Source: Scatophagus argus
Lineage: Eukaryota > Chordata > Actinopteri > Scatophagidae
Direction of reading: 5' to 3'
DNA length: 64,000 nucleotides
Assembly (NCBI RefSeq): GCF_020382885.2
Contig: NC_058496.1
Coordinates: forward strand, 7,866,501-7,930,500
Of this stretch, positions 1-14,284 are shown one piece after another. The position numbers and the translations under genes are program-made. Positions within the stretch are counted from its first letter, which is position 1. The number at the start of each line of letters is the position of its first letter. The notes below the pieces were generated by a model, which was given only the letters and a program-made list of their open reading frames with translations, was not told where the DNA came from and searched no databases.

Positions 1-760
1 TCTGTTTCAAATGAAAAGCCTTCTAGCATTTCAGCTGACTGTTTTTTTAACGGGGCTTTTATTGTGAAACATGTGCAGGCAAACAGCGACAAAGTGAAGT
101 GGACCAGAATGAATTACTCAAACGTCTCGCCTTCATCACTCACTGAGGAGCAGATCTCCAAGATTACTCTGAAGTGATTTTTTTTTTTAAGTAATTTTTC
201 TTGATTCACAGATAGTTTGTCCCTAGTTGTCTAAATCCAATCCCAAAGCCCTGTCTGTAGCTCAGAGATACTCTTAACTCATCTTGGGTCAATGTCTGAG
301 TTTTGGGTCAAAGTCTGTATCTTCCCAGCTTTCTCTCCTGAATTTTCCATTTATTATTATGTAATAATGATCAGAGTGGGTGGAAGATCTATGAAGTGCT
401 TTGGTGTCTTTCAGCTTATTGTTTTGGTTTTACCTCTGCAAGTTAAATTAAACTTTCACTGATCGCCAGTGGGGAAATTTGGTTTCAGCAGTTGTTGGAT
501 ACTAAAATGAATCTAAAACTAGAGGTTAATTTATCTGGGGACTTGACTTGAAATGGAGCTCGTATTTTCTGCATATTTTTTGTGCTGCAAAATTTGGCTG
601 CTGTTTTTCTCTTTATGCCTTCTTGATTCATTCTAATTTGTCATTGTGATGGTTTTTCGTTTCCCTAATTGTTATGCTGTTCTGGCACACAGTATTTGTA
701 AATTGCACTTTGGTAAAGAGTACAATTTATTTTTTCCAACCACGTCTGTTGTCCACACAG

Positions 761-3700
761 CCGCAGTGGAGGCATGCGTTCTGCACGGGCTCAAACGGCG
801 GGCGGCGGGCTTTCTGCGCAGCAACAAGGTGGCGGCACTCTTCATGAAGGTGGGGAAGAGCTTCGCCCCGGCTGAGGAGCTGTGTAGGAAGGCCCAGGAG
901 CTCGAGCAGATCATTGAGACAAAGTGAGAGACACATACGTCACAGCTCATTCTCACAAATCACAGCAGACTTCAAAGCTTACATCAAAGCCTCGTGCAAG
1001 CGAAAGCACTGGAAACAAATGGCTGTCTGCTTACTTGAAGGGCTATTTTTTTTAATATGAAAAGCTTCTAAATAATTCATGTTTATAAGCTTTTATGAGT
1101 CATGAATCACTGATACTGAAGCTTCATGCAGATGCAATTTTACCTAATGGAATTTTAAAACATCCTATACTTTTTTTGTTTAAACTAAAACTTGCGACTC
1201 TCCTCATCTGCAGAAGAAGTCAAAGCTTGCAAAGTCAAGACAGTCTTCGCAAGATGCCCCGACTGCCCAGCCTCACCCCACAGGGAGTTAAGAACCTGTG
1301 GATCCGGACGGCTCTGTTTGAAAAGGTGCTGGACAAGATTGTTCTCTACCTGGTGGAGAACAGCAGGTAGGCTCAGAAGGGCTGATGAGTGTCTGTTCGA
1401 CTGTTTGTGTAACGAGAAGTCCGTGTCCCCCCCTAAACTGTCCCTTCACGTTTGTCGTCCAGTAAATATTACGAGAAGGAAGCTGTTCTGATGGACCCCG
1501 TGGACGGACCTATCCTCGCCTCTTTGTTAGGTAATTATACTGTGTTTGACATTGTTAGCATCGATGTCTACAAAGCCTGTCACACAATTGTTTGTTTGCT
1601 AGTCTTTGCTTTTTGCGTGTGATTTACTGGATAATCGTGCACCTTCAAGTTCCTTAAGAGTATTAAGGAAAACATTGTGGAAGGGAAAAAATAGCCACCA
1701 CCTGCAAGCAACCTGTAACAAACAGACAGAACTTACATTAAGGGCTTTAGAAACTATTATGCCACATCTCTTAAGAAAATCTCCCTCTAATACAAAATAT
1801 TCTCCTACTCCTCCAAATTTTGAGCGTGCTTGATTACTGACTGACAAGATCTGCTCCATATTGCCTGCCCTGTGCAACTCTTCACCTTCATTGTCACAGT
1901 GGGACCTTGTGCCTTGGAGTACACAAAGATGAAGACAGCCGACCACTTCTGGACGGACCCGTCTGCTGACGAGCTGGTGCAAAGACATCGCATCCATGGT
2001 GGCCACTGCAGGCAGGATTCTCCCACTAAAAGGCCTGCACTGTGTGTAAGTATAAAGGCTGGCACAACAATAGCTTGGAGTGCTTAATTAGTTATATCCC
2101 ATATGTATATAGCATATACTGTATATATTGTGGTATATTAGCAGGCAGGCAGAGTTTTCGTGCTGCATCTGTTACATTCCCCTCTGAGGTGCTGTCTGTC
2201 TGATTAAAGAGGATCTGCAAAGATTACGGCGTGAAGTGAAGAACATCATGTCCCAAGAGAAAGAACACAGTGTACCTGAGACCTGTTCAGTCTTCAGCTC
2301 ATCAGTGAAGCAGGTCCACTCGGCCATTCCCATAACACCACAGCTTGTGGTGTTATAAGCAAAATGGCCTGGTCCTTGGCTTCAGGAACAAGGGAGGATG
2401 CATTGGTGCACATGAATGAATGTTGTACTCTTCATCTGATGAAGAGATTTGTATTTATGGAAGACGAATACACCGTGGCTGTGTCATTGGCTGGTTTCAC
2501 TGTGTCATTGGCTGTGTCATTGGCTGGTTTCACATTTTGTTGTCTGATTTGTCGTATTTTGTGTCGTGCAGATCCAGAAGCGGCACTCCAGCAGCAGCAT
2601 GGACGAACGCCCCTCCCCCTCCTTATCAGCTCGTGAATACGTGGAGTCCCTGCATCAAAACAGCAGGGTGACGCTACTGTTTGGCAAGAACAATGTGCTC
2701 GTACAACCGGTAACTGTCTGATTCCTCTTGATCACCCACAGACATGAAGCTACAATCTTCCCTAGAAGTAATATGTCAGTTTAAGTTCATCGAATGAAAG
2801 CATCCGTGCTCATGGCTGTTTCAGAGAGATGACATGGAGGCTGTCCCAGGTTACCTCTCTCTGCACCAGAATGCTGATATCATGACCCTGAAGTGGACAC
2901 CCAATCAGCTCATGAACGGCTCTGTTGGAGACTTGGACTACGAACGCAGGTGCGAAACTATCCATCCACAAATGGATTGTGATTATAGTGATTGTTGCTG
3001 TCTAAAAGGCTGCGCGTGGGGATAATATCAGTAATCCCTCTCATATTCAGAATATCTGATGTGTGATGTGCTTCCTTGAGGACGTGTAAACATTATTTCT
3101 TCAGTTCTTCTTTCTGCTGTTTGGGTAACACTCGGCTGTTACTGAATAATGCAGCGTGTTTGTGTGTGGCTCAGTATGCAGCTGGTCTGATGAGGCTTAT
3201 TCTCAGCACACCAGCAGCCCATGCGTGGTGTATTGACTGAGACGCTGTCTCAAACCAGCAAACCGTGTTATGTTCCTCTGCCTGCGCATGGCTTCTCCTA
3301 CCAAAAGAAATTGATTATCACATTAGGTAACCCTGTGCCTGTCCGTCTGTGTGCACACTCTGCCTGCTTTATTATCTATGAAATGAATGTTCCTTGAGAC
3401 TTTGACTCACAGAGATAACATGCAATCATTTCCTTTGGATTTGTTTCTTTGTTTTTTACGGTTAGTTGGTCCACCCAGAGCGCTCAGACTAATCTAGTAT
3501 TTTATTTTTGCTGATTATGAATTTGATTTTATGTTGTTTTTTATGTTTTTCAGTGTTTACTGGGACTATGCCATGACAATCCCTCTGGAGGAAATAGTTT
3601 ACCTTCACTGTCATCAACAAGGTGGGTCCACACAATCCTTAAGCTTGATACCACAACTGCCTTTTTCTGTTTATGTCTACAGTTAAACACAGCTGTCAGA

Positions 3701-5515
3701 TAAAATATCGTCACAAATGATTAAACAAAGATAGGATTTCCCTTATCTCTCCTGTAGTTGACAGTGGGGGGACAGTGGTGCTGGTCAGTCAGGATGGTAT
3801 CCAGAGGCCTCCACTTCGTTTCCCCAAAGGAGGCCACTTGCTCCAGTTCCTCTCCTGCCTGGAAAATGGTCTGCTTCCCCATGGCCAGCTGGACCCTCCT
3901 CTTTGGTCCCAGCGGGGAAAGGTCAGTTCAGAAGGCCTTTCTCAGGCGTCGCTCGCTGTCTTCACGTGTCTTTACAAATTGCACATATTAGGCATTCTTT
4001 TGCAAAGAGAAAAACTATATCAGCCCCGTGCGATCAATAAATCAATAAAGACATTTGGATTTGGAAATAGATGCACTGCTTGGTTGTATTCATCGGTTGC
4101 CGTGATACCGATGAATGCTCGGCTTAATGTTCTTTGTGCACCACCACACAAGAACTGCATACTTTTTTGAAAGGATGTTTTCGTCAGGCTGTGAATAGCA
4201 CTGTATCTGCAGCTAAACTGGATAATGAAAACCACCCACACATGTTCAACCCCTATTAATAAGCTTAAGCATAGAGACACACTCATCATTTTTAATTCAT
4301 ATGCATGGCTCAGCTGAGCTCTAATTGTTGTGAATGTTTTGTGGTTGGCATTTGTTTAATAACAGTTATATTCTCATGGCAGGGAAAGGTGTTTCCCAAG
4401 CTGCGGAAGAGGGTTCCTCAGGGATCTGGATCCACAGACTCGGTCTCGGATAAGGAGGAAGACGAGGCCACAGACTATGTCTTCCGCATCCTCTTTCCAA
4501 ACAGCCAGTCAGAGTTTGGTGAGATTCTCTCCAGAGAAGCAAATTAATATGAGCAGTGCCCACGGGCCTGCGCGCAGAGTTGCATTTTTATGGAAATGTT
4601 ACTCATTGTTTGTTACAGTGACTGTAACCCATCCTCCCCATCTGACTTCCTCTCTCTCCCTTCAACTGAGCGGACAGTCCCCCTCCAAAGCAGGAATCCT
4701 GGTTGTGCCCAAGAGGTCCCTCAGCTGTCTCGAAGAATCCCCCTCACTCACAGGAAGCAGTTGTAACACTGTCACACCTCGGCTCATCTGTCCGCTTGCT
4801 TTTCTCTAATTTGCTGCATCTAATATCCTCCTGACCTGCCCTACGCCTCTGGCAAAGTTTATTGACGTGTCCCTTTATTAAAGCCCCTCCCACCCCCACC
4901 ACCACCTTGTGCCCCACCTCTTTTAACACATTACTGCGCAGTAACCTTTTAACAGCTGATGGGATGATGACTGATCAAACATGGCTCCTGAACTGCGAAA
5001 GGCTGTGGCTCAATTCATCTTTCTCTCTATGATCATGTGATTGAATATGATGGCTTCATGCTTTCAAATTGAACATCAATCCCAGATTGCATAAATGTTT
5101 TTATTTATGTGCTTTATCTTTGCTCTGACAGGAATCAAGATCACAAATATTGTGCTCTGAAGTGCTTTCAGCAGATCACAATTGATCATCGTAATGCTGC
5201 TTATGTCAAATGTTTCCAGCTGGAGTTTAAATGATCAAAGCAACATTAAGTTCAAATGTAATTGTTTTCCAAAGCCTGAGCAGCATAATGCCTTCTAAAT
5301 GACAAAGATGGCGTTTGTGCGTGTTGCAGTGACTCCTCCAGACTTGATGGATCAGGCGGTGACGATGTGGCAGCCCACTCTCAGGAAGTCCTCGTGTTCT
5401 TCTTGTTCTCAGGGGAGCTTCTCAGATGGGACGACACCCAAGGGTTGCAACCATGAGAGGTGAGGGATAAACACACTTCAAGCCAAGATTGAGTTGTGTT
5501 AGATTGTGACGGGGA

Positions 5516-5566
<51 letters not shown>

Positions 5567-6405
5567 GCCTGACACCCCTTAGTGCCAGCCAGAAATCCTG
5601 GAAAGGAGCAAAGAAACACAAGAACCTGATAATTACAGAGAAGACAATTATGTGACATTTACCTCGCAGACGAGGGAAAGTGCTGGGGGAGGTGATAAGC
5701 AAGGCGGATAAAATGCTTGGAGGCTGTGAAAAAAGGAAAGTCGCCAAGCCAATTTGTTCTATGTGGCAGCATGATATGTTATCATTTGAATGATAAAGGT
5801 TAGCCCCAATACTGTAATTAACACTACCCTGGATACAGTGTCTCATACATTCAGGACAAAATGAATAACTTCTCACATAGTAAATGATTAGTTTAATGAT
5901 TTCTTTTAAAGAAGGAGAGCAGAATAGTTCCATAATGATGCATTCAGTGTTTCCTCCACATAAATGAAAAGCTGTGTTGTATCTTCCTGCAGAGCTCCTC
6001 TGAAGCTGCTGTGCGACACCATGAAGTATCAGATCATCTCTCGGGCATTTTATGGCTGTACGTGATTGCTCATTGTGTACACTGACAAGCCTTAAATATC
6101 AGCATCCGTTCATGTTCACTTTGAAAATGTCAGGAACTCGTAGATAACATCCTCATTTTGATTATCATTAAATAATTTACTGTATTTTCAACCAGGGTTG
6201 GCCTACTGCCGTCACCTGTCCACTGTGCGTACACACCTCTCTGCTCTCGTCAATCACACCATAGTGGCGCCCGACGTGCCATGTGATGCCTACAAGGGGC
6301 TCACTGCAGACGTGTGGCAGACGTTCCTGCAGGACTGCACAGTAAGCTTCGCTGGTGTCACCGCACTGCAACACAGACTTCACATTGCTGCTGACAGTGT
6401 CCAGT

Positions 6406-6449
<44 letters not shown>

Positions 6450-9400
6450 ACGTCCATTCCAGGCTCTCTGTTTCACTGTCACTCTCCTGTCTCATCCATA
6501 TTCATCCTCTGCTAATCGCATGGCTCACACCATTAGTCTCACAACAGTGTGCATGAAGCATGACTAATGGACCTGTCAGCCTCAGAGGCCACGTCTACAG
6601 TTTGCGTGGACATTAGTTACGTTTTCCCGAAACTGGCTTGTTTTTGAAAATAATACTGCTGTAATATTTGATTAATACTGGGGTAGCTGCACAGACTGAA
6701 TTATTGAGAAAAGAGTTCATTCTCAACTGTGGAAATGGCAGTTTGAGACGGAAAAGGTCCACTTACTCGCTTTTTCCAGCTTTCAGCAGCATCTCTTGAT
6801 GGCTCAGTCACCATCACATAACCTTGGGCCTAAAAGGTTTTCATTTAAAAGGATTACTTTTTTTTAACTTTATGTTTTAGCCGAATACATTACATTACTT
6901 TATTTACATTTGAGCTACCTCATAAAACTCACAATTTAACATAGATGGTGGGACACAAAACAACACTCTAAATTCAGTAATAGATCGATGGATGAGTAAC
7001 AGCTGTGGAAAGATGTTTTTGATCTGGACTTACATCTGAAGGTAATAAATAATAATGAGCACATGCAAACTGTGCAGTGACAACTGGGAGATGCAACAGT
7101 GCCTGTCGTCCTTCCCATCTGCCAACACCCCACATGCATTAATCATTGGCTGCATTGATGAATTAAAAGCTACTTTGATGTCTCTGGCTGCCTTGTTGTT
7201 AATTCTGTTGTTCTGAAGCAGTTCAATGTTTTAAACATGTAGTAAGCAAAGGTTTTTAAATGAAGGGGGATAATCCAATGATTGACCTCAAAGCAAGTAC
7301 TGATTGGCTGATGGTATGTCTTGTGTCTTCAGGCGTATGAGGAGAAGGAGCTCCTTCGTCTGGTCTACTTTGGCGGTGTGGACCCCTCACTGCGTAAAGA
7401 GGTGTGGCCTTTCCTGTTGGGTCATTATCGGTTTGGGATGTCAGAAGCCGAGAGGAAGGAGGTTTGTTGTTTCCACGAGGATGGCTTTGTAACCCCCAAG
7501 GGATTTTCCACCTGAAACGCTGACCCCTGATCCCTCCCCCACACACCCACAGGTGGATGAACAGGTTCGAGTGTGCTACCAGCAGACCATGCGCGAGTGG
7601 CTCGGCTGTGAGGAGATTGTCCGCCGGCGCGAGAAGGAGCAGCATGCCGCAGCATTAGCAAAGTGCTCCTCTGGAGCGAGCATGGACAGTTCCAGTCAGA
7701 AAATCACCCACCACGACTCGACCATCAGCAACGAGGTGAAACAGTGATACACACTTAGGTTCAGAGTTAAACACTGTGCATTCAGCTGTTTCATGTTGGT
7801 GTGTTGTGTCCTCGATCAGTGCAGAAAAGTTAGACTAAATGTGGCCAGTTGTACAATTTAAGGTCTGGTTACTAGTTAGAGGTAGTCCTTCTGTTTGACC
7901 TCTCTGTTTTGTAAAAACAGCCTGAAAGAAGCACTTTAAAGACATGGACATTTACTTGGCTCAGACAGTTCAAAGAAAAGCTTTTGGTTGCATTATGGGA
8001 AAAAGTGAAATGCTAAATCATTGGAGAATAATATCTTTAAAAAGTAGTTGTATGTAATAATATCTTTGCCTCAATGTCTTCATTATGCAGTCCCAGTCCT
8101 CCCAGAGCTCAGACAGGCAGAGTCTGGCTCGTCTGCAGAGCGACTCCAGCAGCAGCACACAGGTAACAAGGACTCAGCATATTACAGCCTGCACAGGTCT
8201 AAACTACACAACACTTCTGCTGCTGTTTTTAACACCCTAACATGCTGATAATGATCTTTAATGACACATTTCTCAAAACACTCTCCGTCCTGCTAGTTCT
8301 TCACATCCTCCCATCCCTTCCCCTGGAGTAGTCTGCTTCCCTTTGGCTTGTTCTTTCAGGTGTTTGAGTCCGTAGAGGAGGCAGACCAGATCGAGACGGA
8401 GCCCAAGAACGAAGAGGCCAAGCAGGTGCCAAAGATGCCCAACGGAGCTCTTCAGAACGGGACAAGCTCTCCTGACTCTGGACATCCCTCCTCCCGCAAC
8501 TTCTCTGTCACCTCCGGCCTGTCAGACGGCTCACTCAGCACAGAGGACAGCGCCGCACCTGATACAAGATCTGCAGCTGTCCCTCAGGTGCCACAGAGTC
8601 CCGTCAAAACTGCAGGAGTTGTGAAAGACTGTGAAAGTGTGACAGACGACAGCCAGGTGAAAGGTAAAGTGAAGAACAAAGAGGAGGAGGAGGAGGAGGA
8701 GGAGAAAGCACTTGACGTAACCAAGGCTGCAAAAAATACCAAGACTGAGGTGACAGGAGAAAATATGATTCATCCACTTGAAGAGGTGATGGTGAAGGAA
8801 CCCAAAACGTCTGAGGGGTGTGGAGCAGTGCAAATGGAGGAAAAGGATGAATCGAAGACAGATAAACCACAAGAGGTTTCGTTGGCAGAAGGAAAAGAAG
8901 GCATATCCTTAGATCCCATGGCTCCTGAAGTTGAAAAGAACCTCATTTTCTCCACAGACGCCAGGGTCTCGAGAGCAAGAGAAGCCTACTTTACCTCGCA
9001 GAGAGACGAGGCTCAGGCCCAGACTGAATCTGATGAGTCTCCCTCAGCCATAGAGATGGAGGAGATCCCGAAAGCCAAAGTTTCCATGGTGCCTTGGAGC
9101 AGGAAGGGACATTGTGAAGCATCGTCTCTCTCTGATGACTCTGTCCCTCATGTGGAGCTCAGGCAGGAGGAGGAGCAGGGAAAGCCCAGTCCAGAAGGCA
9201 CCGAGTCCATCCTGTCTGAGGAGCCGGAGATGGAGAGCCTTTACCCTAACTTTGAAGGTTCTGAAAGCACCAAGAGTGAAGCGACCTCTCAAGAGACTTC
9301 TGGGAGCACCTTCTCTGTATGCACACTCATGTTTTAGTTCAAATGAATGTATCCTCAGACAGTTTAACCGTTTCATGAGCTTGTTTTATTTGTTCATTTA

Positions 9401-12400
9401 CTCATTTGTTGCTTTGACTGTTACAGCAAGAGCTTTTGGACCTGTATACATTAAATCTGCACCGCATTGAAAAGGACGTCCAGCGCTGTGACAGAAACTA
9501 TTGGTACTTCACTCCTGCCAATCTGGAGAAACTACGCAACGTCATGTGCAGGTAACACGCAGACAGCAACAGGGATGAAATAAAGAGTGTGAACATGCTC
9601 ATCTTTACCCCTGCTAACAACTACAAGAAATGTCTTAGCAAGGTTGAGGGTATCAATATGAAACTGATGTTACATTGTGTGGCAATATGATCAATAAGAA
9701 TGTATCATAGTATTTTTTTCATTGTATAATAATGTCCACAACCCTTGTCTCCAAACCACTACATCATTGTCTTTCACCGCTTATCCTGTTTTTGGACCAA
9801 CCGAGACTGGTGATATTTAGGGGTCAAATTCTATTGCGGTCAAGAAATAAAAACCAACAATGAACATCACGAAGAATAGCGGAGCTGTAGTTTATTTTGA
9901 GAGCACCAAGTGCGACAGTCGACTGCTGAAAATAGTTCCTAACAAATGCAACAAATACAGAGGTTTGACATTTGCTATAACCCACAGCTCCTGGCTGTTT
10001 TTGGAAATTAGGTAGCCTGTTTTTGAAATATTGAAGTATATATGGGTGATGTGTTTCCTCAGTAGGAACAAAGGGGTTTAGAGGGCACAGACGAGGTTGG
10101 GAAGTCAGAAATGAAAGAACGAAGAAAGAAGGGACTTTGTTTTTGGTAGTTTCACAGAATTTGTTGACAGACAGTAAAATATAATTTAAATCTGGGCTTA
10201 TTCTGCAAGAATAAATCAGTTATATTCTTTAATGGCACCTTCACACAAACACAGCTGAAGAGCCATCCACAACAAGAAAAATAAGTAGCTGTCCACCCCT
10301 ACCTATGACAAAAAGAAACCTTAGAGAAGCCTGATCATGTCAATGTGGATCATACTAACAGCTTTCTGCACTTAAAAAGTAATTCCCACGATACACGGTG
10401 AATATCATTTTGAAAAACTTAGTGGAAAGTGGAAATTTCTCTAAGTCCTTGGTTGCATATTTTCAGTTATATCTGGAGGCACCTTGACATCGGTTACGTA
10501 CAGGGCATGTGTGATCTGCTGGCTCCGCTTCTAGTCATTCTGGATGACGGTGAGTCAACAATGAATCACTTCTTACTTTCCCTCTTCTCTGGCATTTTGA
10601 TATATATTTTTACAGCTATTGATGGAATACTCTGCCCACTCGAATTCTCACTCTGCCTTCTTCTCTCTGTCTCCTCCTTTCAGAGGCCGTGGCCTTCAGC
10701 TGTTTCACCGAACTCATGAAAAGGATGAATCAAAACTTTCCACATGGAGGAGCTATGGACACTCACTTTGCCAACATGCGCTCTCTAATCCAGGTGTTGC
10801 AGCAGCAGTAGTAAAGTCTTTATACATACTGTAGCAATCAGGAATCACTAAATCCATTCTTTACCCACAAACGCCTCACTTTTTTTAATTTTGTTGCACT
10901 TCTCATCCACATCCAGTCTCATTATTTCTCTCTGTGAATCTGCTCTGATCCTTTCTCTGTATAGATCCTGGATTCTGAGCTATTTGAGCTAATGCACCAG
11001 AATGGAGACTACACCCACTTCTACTTCTGCTATCGCTGGTTTCTCCTAGACTTCAAGAGGGGTAAAGTGACAGCATGATGCGATAGAGTCTGTGCCAATT
11101 AGAGAAGTAGGAGAGTTCCTCCTCTTTGAGCCCTGTTTGTGGATAAAATGCCAAACCGCTTGGCAGCTTTTTAACAAGATGTAGTTAGTTATTAAAGGCT
11201 TGGAAAGGGTTTACAAGTCAGTTATATTTTTGGAAAACAGTCTCTGGGTGTTGCTTATGAACAAATTGGCATGAACTGCCACTGTGCAGATGGGTTTGAT
11301 AGTTAATTAAGCGTTATACTGAAGATTAAACCATGGATTATCTTGTTTTCTGTAAACCTTCTCACCTGGATATGTGAGTAGATCCTCTCTCCCACCCCAG
11401 CAAGCACCTGCTTCCACTCTTATCTCTCTCCTCCGATAACACCCACTTCTTAGAAACTTGCTTCCCATCCGAGCCGTCAAACACTGACGTGGTTTGACTC
11501 CCATTCTTTTGTGTGCTTTGTCTTCCAGAGCTCGTGTATGATGATGTTTTTGCAGTCTGGGAAACCATCTGGGCAGCCAAGTGTGTCTCATCTAGTCACT
11601 TTGTCCTCTTCATTGCCCTGGCACTGGTGGAGATCTACAGGGACATCATCCTGGAGAACAACATGGACTTTACTGACATCATTAAGTTCTTCAATGGTAA
11701 AATATGCAGCTTCACAGCCGACATTGTTCACGTACACATCTCTCGACTCTGCTGGAGGGGATCTCAGCTGATATTTAAAGATCAATTAACTTGTGATGGG
11801 AAGCACTATCCGCCTGCATTGGCAGGTCTGAGTAAATAACCCAAGTGGTGCCATCAGGATTATCTCAGTAACAAATTCATAACCGAAATGCAAACGTGTA
11901 GCAGGGAATTTGAAATGTTGTGAGCAGTTTTCAGACATGAGGGAGTCTAACTAAGATATGCTATCAAGCTACATTATGGCGCCCCCTGCTGCACCAGTTT
12001 TGTGCTTCCATGAGCCCCCAACTGGAGATTTACACCATTACACCGTTACTGTAAGTCAGCTTACGACAATGCATGTACATCTTAGAAACTTAGAATGTGG
12101 GATTCTAAACTACTGGTCTGCTGCTTTGATTTGAATCCACTGGAACCTGATGCTTCGCTGTTGTGCTTGTGTTTCTGAATGTCAAAATACAACCTATGAC
12201 AAATTGAGTTAAAATGTAGCTGTTGGCTAATAAAATAGGAAATGTTTGTAAAGCATCAGCATGGGATTCAGCCATGGCCAAAAACCTTTCTCAGCCACAG
12301 GAAATAATTTAAACCAGTTACTTTTTTCATTCAAGTGTTACCTTTAATCAAAACGTTTGGTTAGAACATGATTTACTTTACTTAAATGAGCTTGAAGGGT

Positions 12401-12673
12401 TTCAATTTTTCTAAAGTTACAGGATTCATCAGTTCTGTTATCAGAATACTGAGGAAATGACATGTTCAGATGATCTCCAGATCTTTAAGCACATATGGAA
12501 GCTGATCTACAGTAGCTGATGTTATTTTTTGACATACTTGCTCTGGCAGGAAGAGCTGACCTAACATGTTTCTTTGTCTTTCAGAAATGGCTGAGCACCA
12601 CAACATAAAGCAGATTTTGACCCAGGCCAGAGATCTGGTGTACAAGGTGCAGATGCTGATAGAGAACAAGTGA
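761..12673 (+). CDS. sgsm1: Small G protein signaling modulator 1 (RUN + TBC RabGAP), 5' end outside window
   Basis: Coding exons: 761-923, 1214-1366, 1463-1530, 1900-2045, 2572-2709, 2825-2949, 3554-3621, 3758-3921, 4383-4518, 5330-5459, 5993-6057, 6196-6341, 7333-7461, 7553-7735, 8091-8162, 8360-9316, 9427-9551, 10467-10549, 10684-10793, 10965-11061, 11529-11696, 12585-12673 (stop). All junctions are GT-AG and in phase, giving 1170 visible residues. The first exon starts mid-codon in the RUN domain ([18 protein letters not shown]), so roughly 45 N-terminal residues lie upstream. The middle holds the Rab/Rap-binding region. The split TBC domain begins near [20 protein letters not shown], and after the long acidic linker carries the arginine-finger motif IEKDVQR and glutamine-finger YVQGM. 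Known family role: Rab GAP and Rap/Rab effector, mainly neuronal. The linker segment [19 protein letters not shown] fits SGSM1 better than SGSM2. Confidence 0.95.
2478..2533. repeat. Short intronic tandem duplication
   Basis: A 23-bp unit beginning GCTGTGTCATTGGCTGG occurs at 2478-2500 and again at 2511-2533, with a partial copy between. It lies in the sgsm1 intron just before the exon at 2572. The open frame through it is not supported as an exon. Confidence 0.8.
5517..5564. repeat. (AC)24 microsatellite
   Basis: Perfect dinucleotide run of 48 bp in an sgsm1 intron. It creates long spurious Cys-Val open frames on the minus strand. Confidence 0.98.
6408..6447. repeat. (AC)20 microsatellite
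   Basis: Perfect 40-bp dinucleotide run in the sgsm1 intron after the exon ending at 6341. Confidence 0.98.
8360..9316 (+). other. sgsm1: Large acidic linker exon of sgsm1
   Basis: This single 957-bp exon encodes 319 residues between the two halves of the TBC domain. Its start ([12 protein letters not shown]) and end ([11 protein letters not shown]) resemble mammalian SGSM1, but the middle is low-complexity and rich in Glu, Lys and Ser, with a run of Glu codons near 8680-8703. The middle appears poorly conserved and probably disordered. Confidence 0.85.
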
Positions 12674-14213
12674 TTGTGCTGTTTGTCCTCTTTTCCTTCC
12701 AAGTAAAGTGTCAGCGGCTGTAGCAGCACAAGAGTCAAATGCATATGAGGACACACACACACTCGCACACATAAGACACACACACGCTACACAAAGCCTT
12801 TACAATCACAGTTTGCTGCTATGAGCCTTCTCGACTGTACCCACGATGTTGTTTGTGTTGTCAGCAGGTGTGTGAGAATATTATGCTTCATATTTGTCAG
12901 TATGTTCAAGTGAAAACAAATGTATCTGAAAAACAATCTCTGTGATTTCTCAATATTCTTTGCCAGAAAACACTGTGTCGCAAGTGTGAATCTTATTCCG
13001 GGTGCACTTAATATTTTGAGATCAGGACGGTTTTAGTTGCACGGTTTAAACCAAAATGCAGAATTGAATTCAACCAGAGACTATATTTATGAGGGGAAAA
13101 AAAAGTTCATAATAATTATTTTAATAGTCAAAGTATATAAGATTACATTTCAAATATATCAGAAAGCTACCCCTTATTCTTATCCCTTGATGCAAGTCAG
13201 CAGATTTTTCGTTCTCTTGCAACACCTCAAAATCTGCTGATTCAGAACACTGCTTTGTCAGTCCAAAATGCAGCCCAAACTGAGTTATGTTTAACACACA
13301 TTAAGAATAATTTAGCTTTTAGTACCATGTCAGTGGTTTAGTATCCAACAGTATTTTCTAATGTCCTTGAACTGCCTTGTCTGCCAAATATTATGTCTTT
13401 ATTTGTTATGCGTGAAATGTACTGTAAGGAGAGAAAAATGTCCTTACCTTATGAGGATTATTTTATGTTAACAATTGTCAAATCACAAGCTTATATTGAA
13501 GTGACTTATGGATGTCTGGGCAGAGACTTACATAAAGCAACAAGCCTGATTTGATAGTCCTCTTTCATTATCCAGTGAACTACTGTATATTTTGTAAATT
13601 GTGGAGTTTATTCACCCTGATTTTTGTCTCGTATCGTCCGCCTGTTTGTTGCATCAAATGTTAATTTTCTGCTTGAGTATGGTTATGGATGGGGAGGACC
13701 GGATGAGGTCGTGACCAAAGGATGAGTTCCATGTTATTCAGATTTTTTAGTGTGAGAAGTGACTGAAATACAAAGATGAAAATGAAAGCTATGAAATTTT
13801 CTAAATGAACTGCAAATGACCTGATGTTATGAGTGAAACTGTTTCAGTGTTTTGTCATATTTGGGGCTTGTGAGGATATACGATATATATACTTTTAAGC
13901 CCTTAAATTAGTACTAATGTTGGTCTCAGTCACTGACATTTATGCTTGTCATTTATTACCCAAAACTCACTTGGTCTTCATGAATGTAGTAAGATGAATT
14001 GCTTTTAATATTGGTGTTTTTTTTTGTGGATGCTAGCTGCTGTCAGAAAGCCAATTTTAATTTATTGTAACATTTATTTTCCAAAGTATTTATTTATATA
14101 TTTATCCATTCATTTTTCTCGTTCAGATGCTGCTTTGTTTGTAAAGCTAATATTTTTATTTTGTGGCCAGTTCTAAGTGTGTATTGTAAAACAATCAAAT
14201 TCTATACTAAGAG

Positions 14214-14252
<39 letters not shown>

Positions 14253-14284
14253 TGGTATATGTTCTTATAATAAAAAATAAAAAT
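12674..14284 (+). other. Probable sgsm1 3' UTR
   Basis: AT-rich sequence follows the sgsm1 stop with no coding exon that I recognise. A 32-bp AT dinucleotide run lies at 14217-14248, and overlapping AATAAA-like signals follow near 14265-14285, a plausible cleavage site. The extent is inferred, with no transcript support. Confidence 0.5.
14217..14248. repeat. (AT)16 microsatellite
   Basis: 32 bp of alternating AT, probably within the sgsm1 3' UTR. Confidence 0.95.

Noticed and set aside
1-760. Search for the missing first sgsm1 coding exon
   Set aside because: No open segment resembled the conserved SGSM1 N terminus with a phase-1 donor; it must lie upstream of the window.
2364-2671. Open frames through the tandem GTGTCATTGG repeat
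   Set aside because: Repeat-driven intron sequence; only 2572-2709 is the sgsm1 exon, in its own frame.
5381-5933. Minus-strand open frames with long Cys-Val runs
   Set aside because: They are translations of the (AC)24 microsatellite inside an sgsm1 intron and have no splice or homology support.
6177-6567. Open frames rich in Thr-His or Cys-Val
   Set aside because: Microsatellite artefacts overlapping the real exon 6196-6341.
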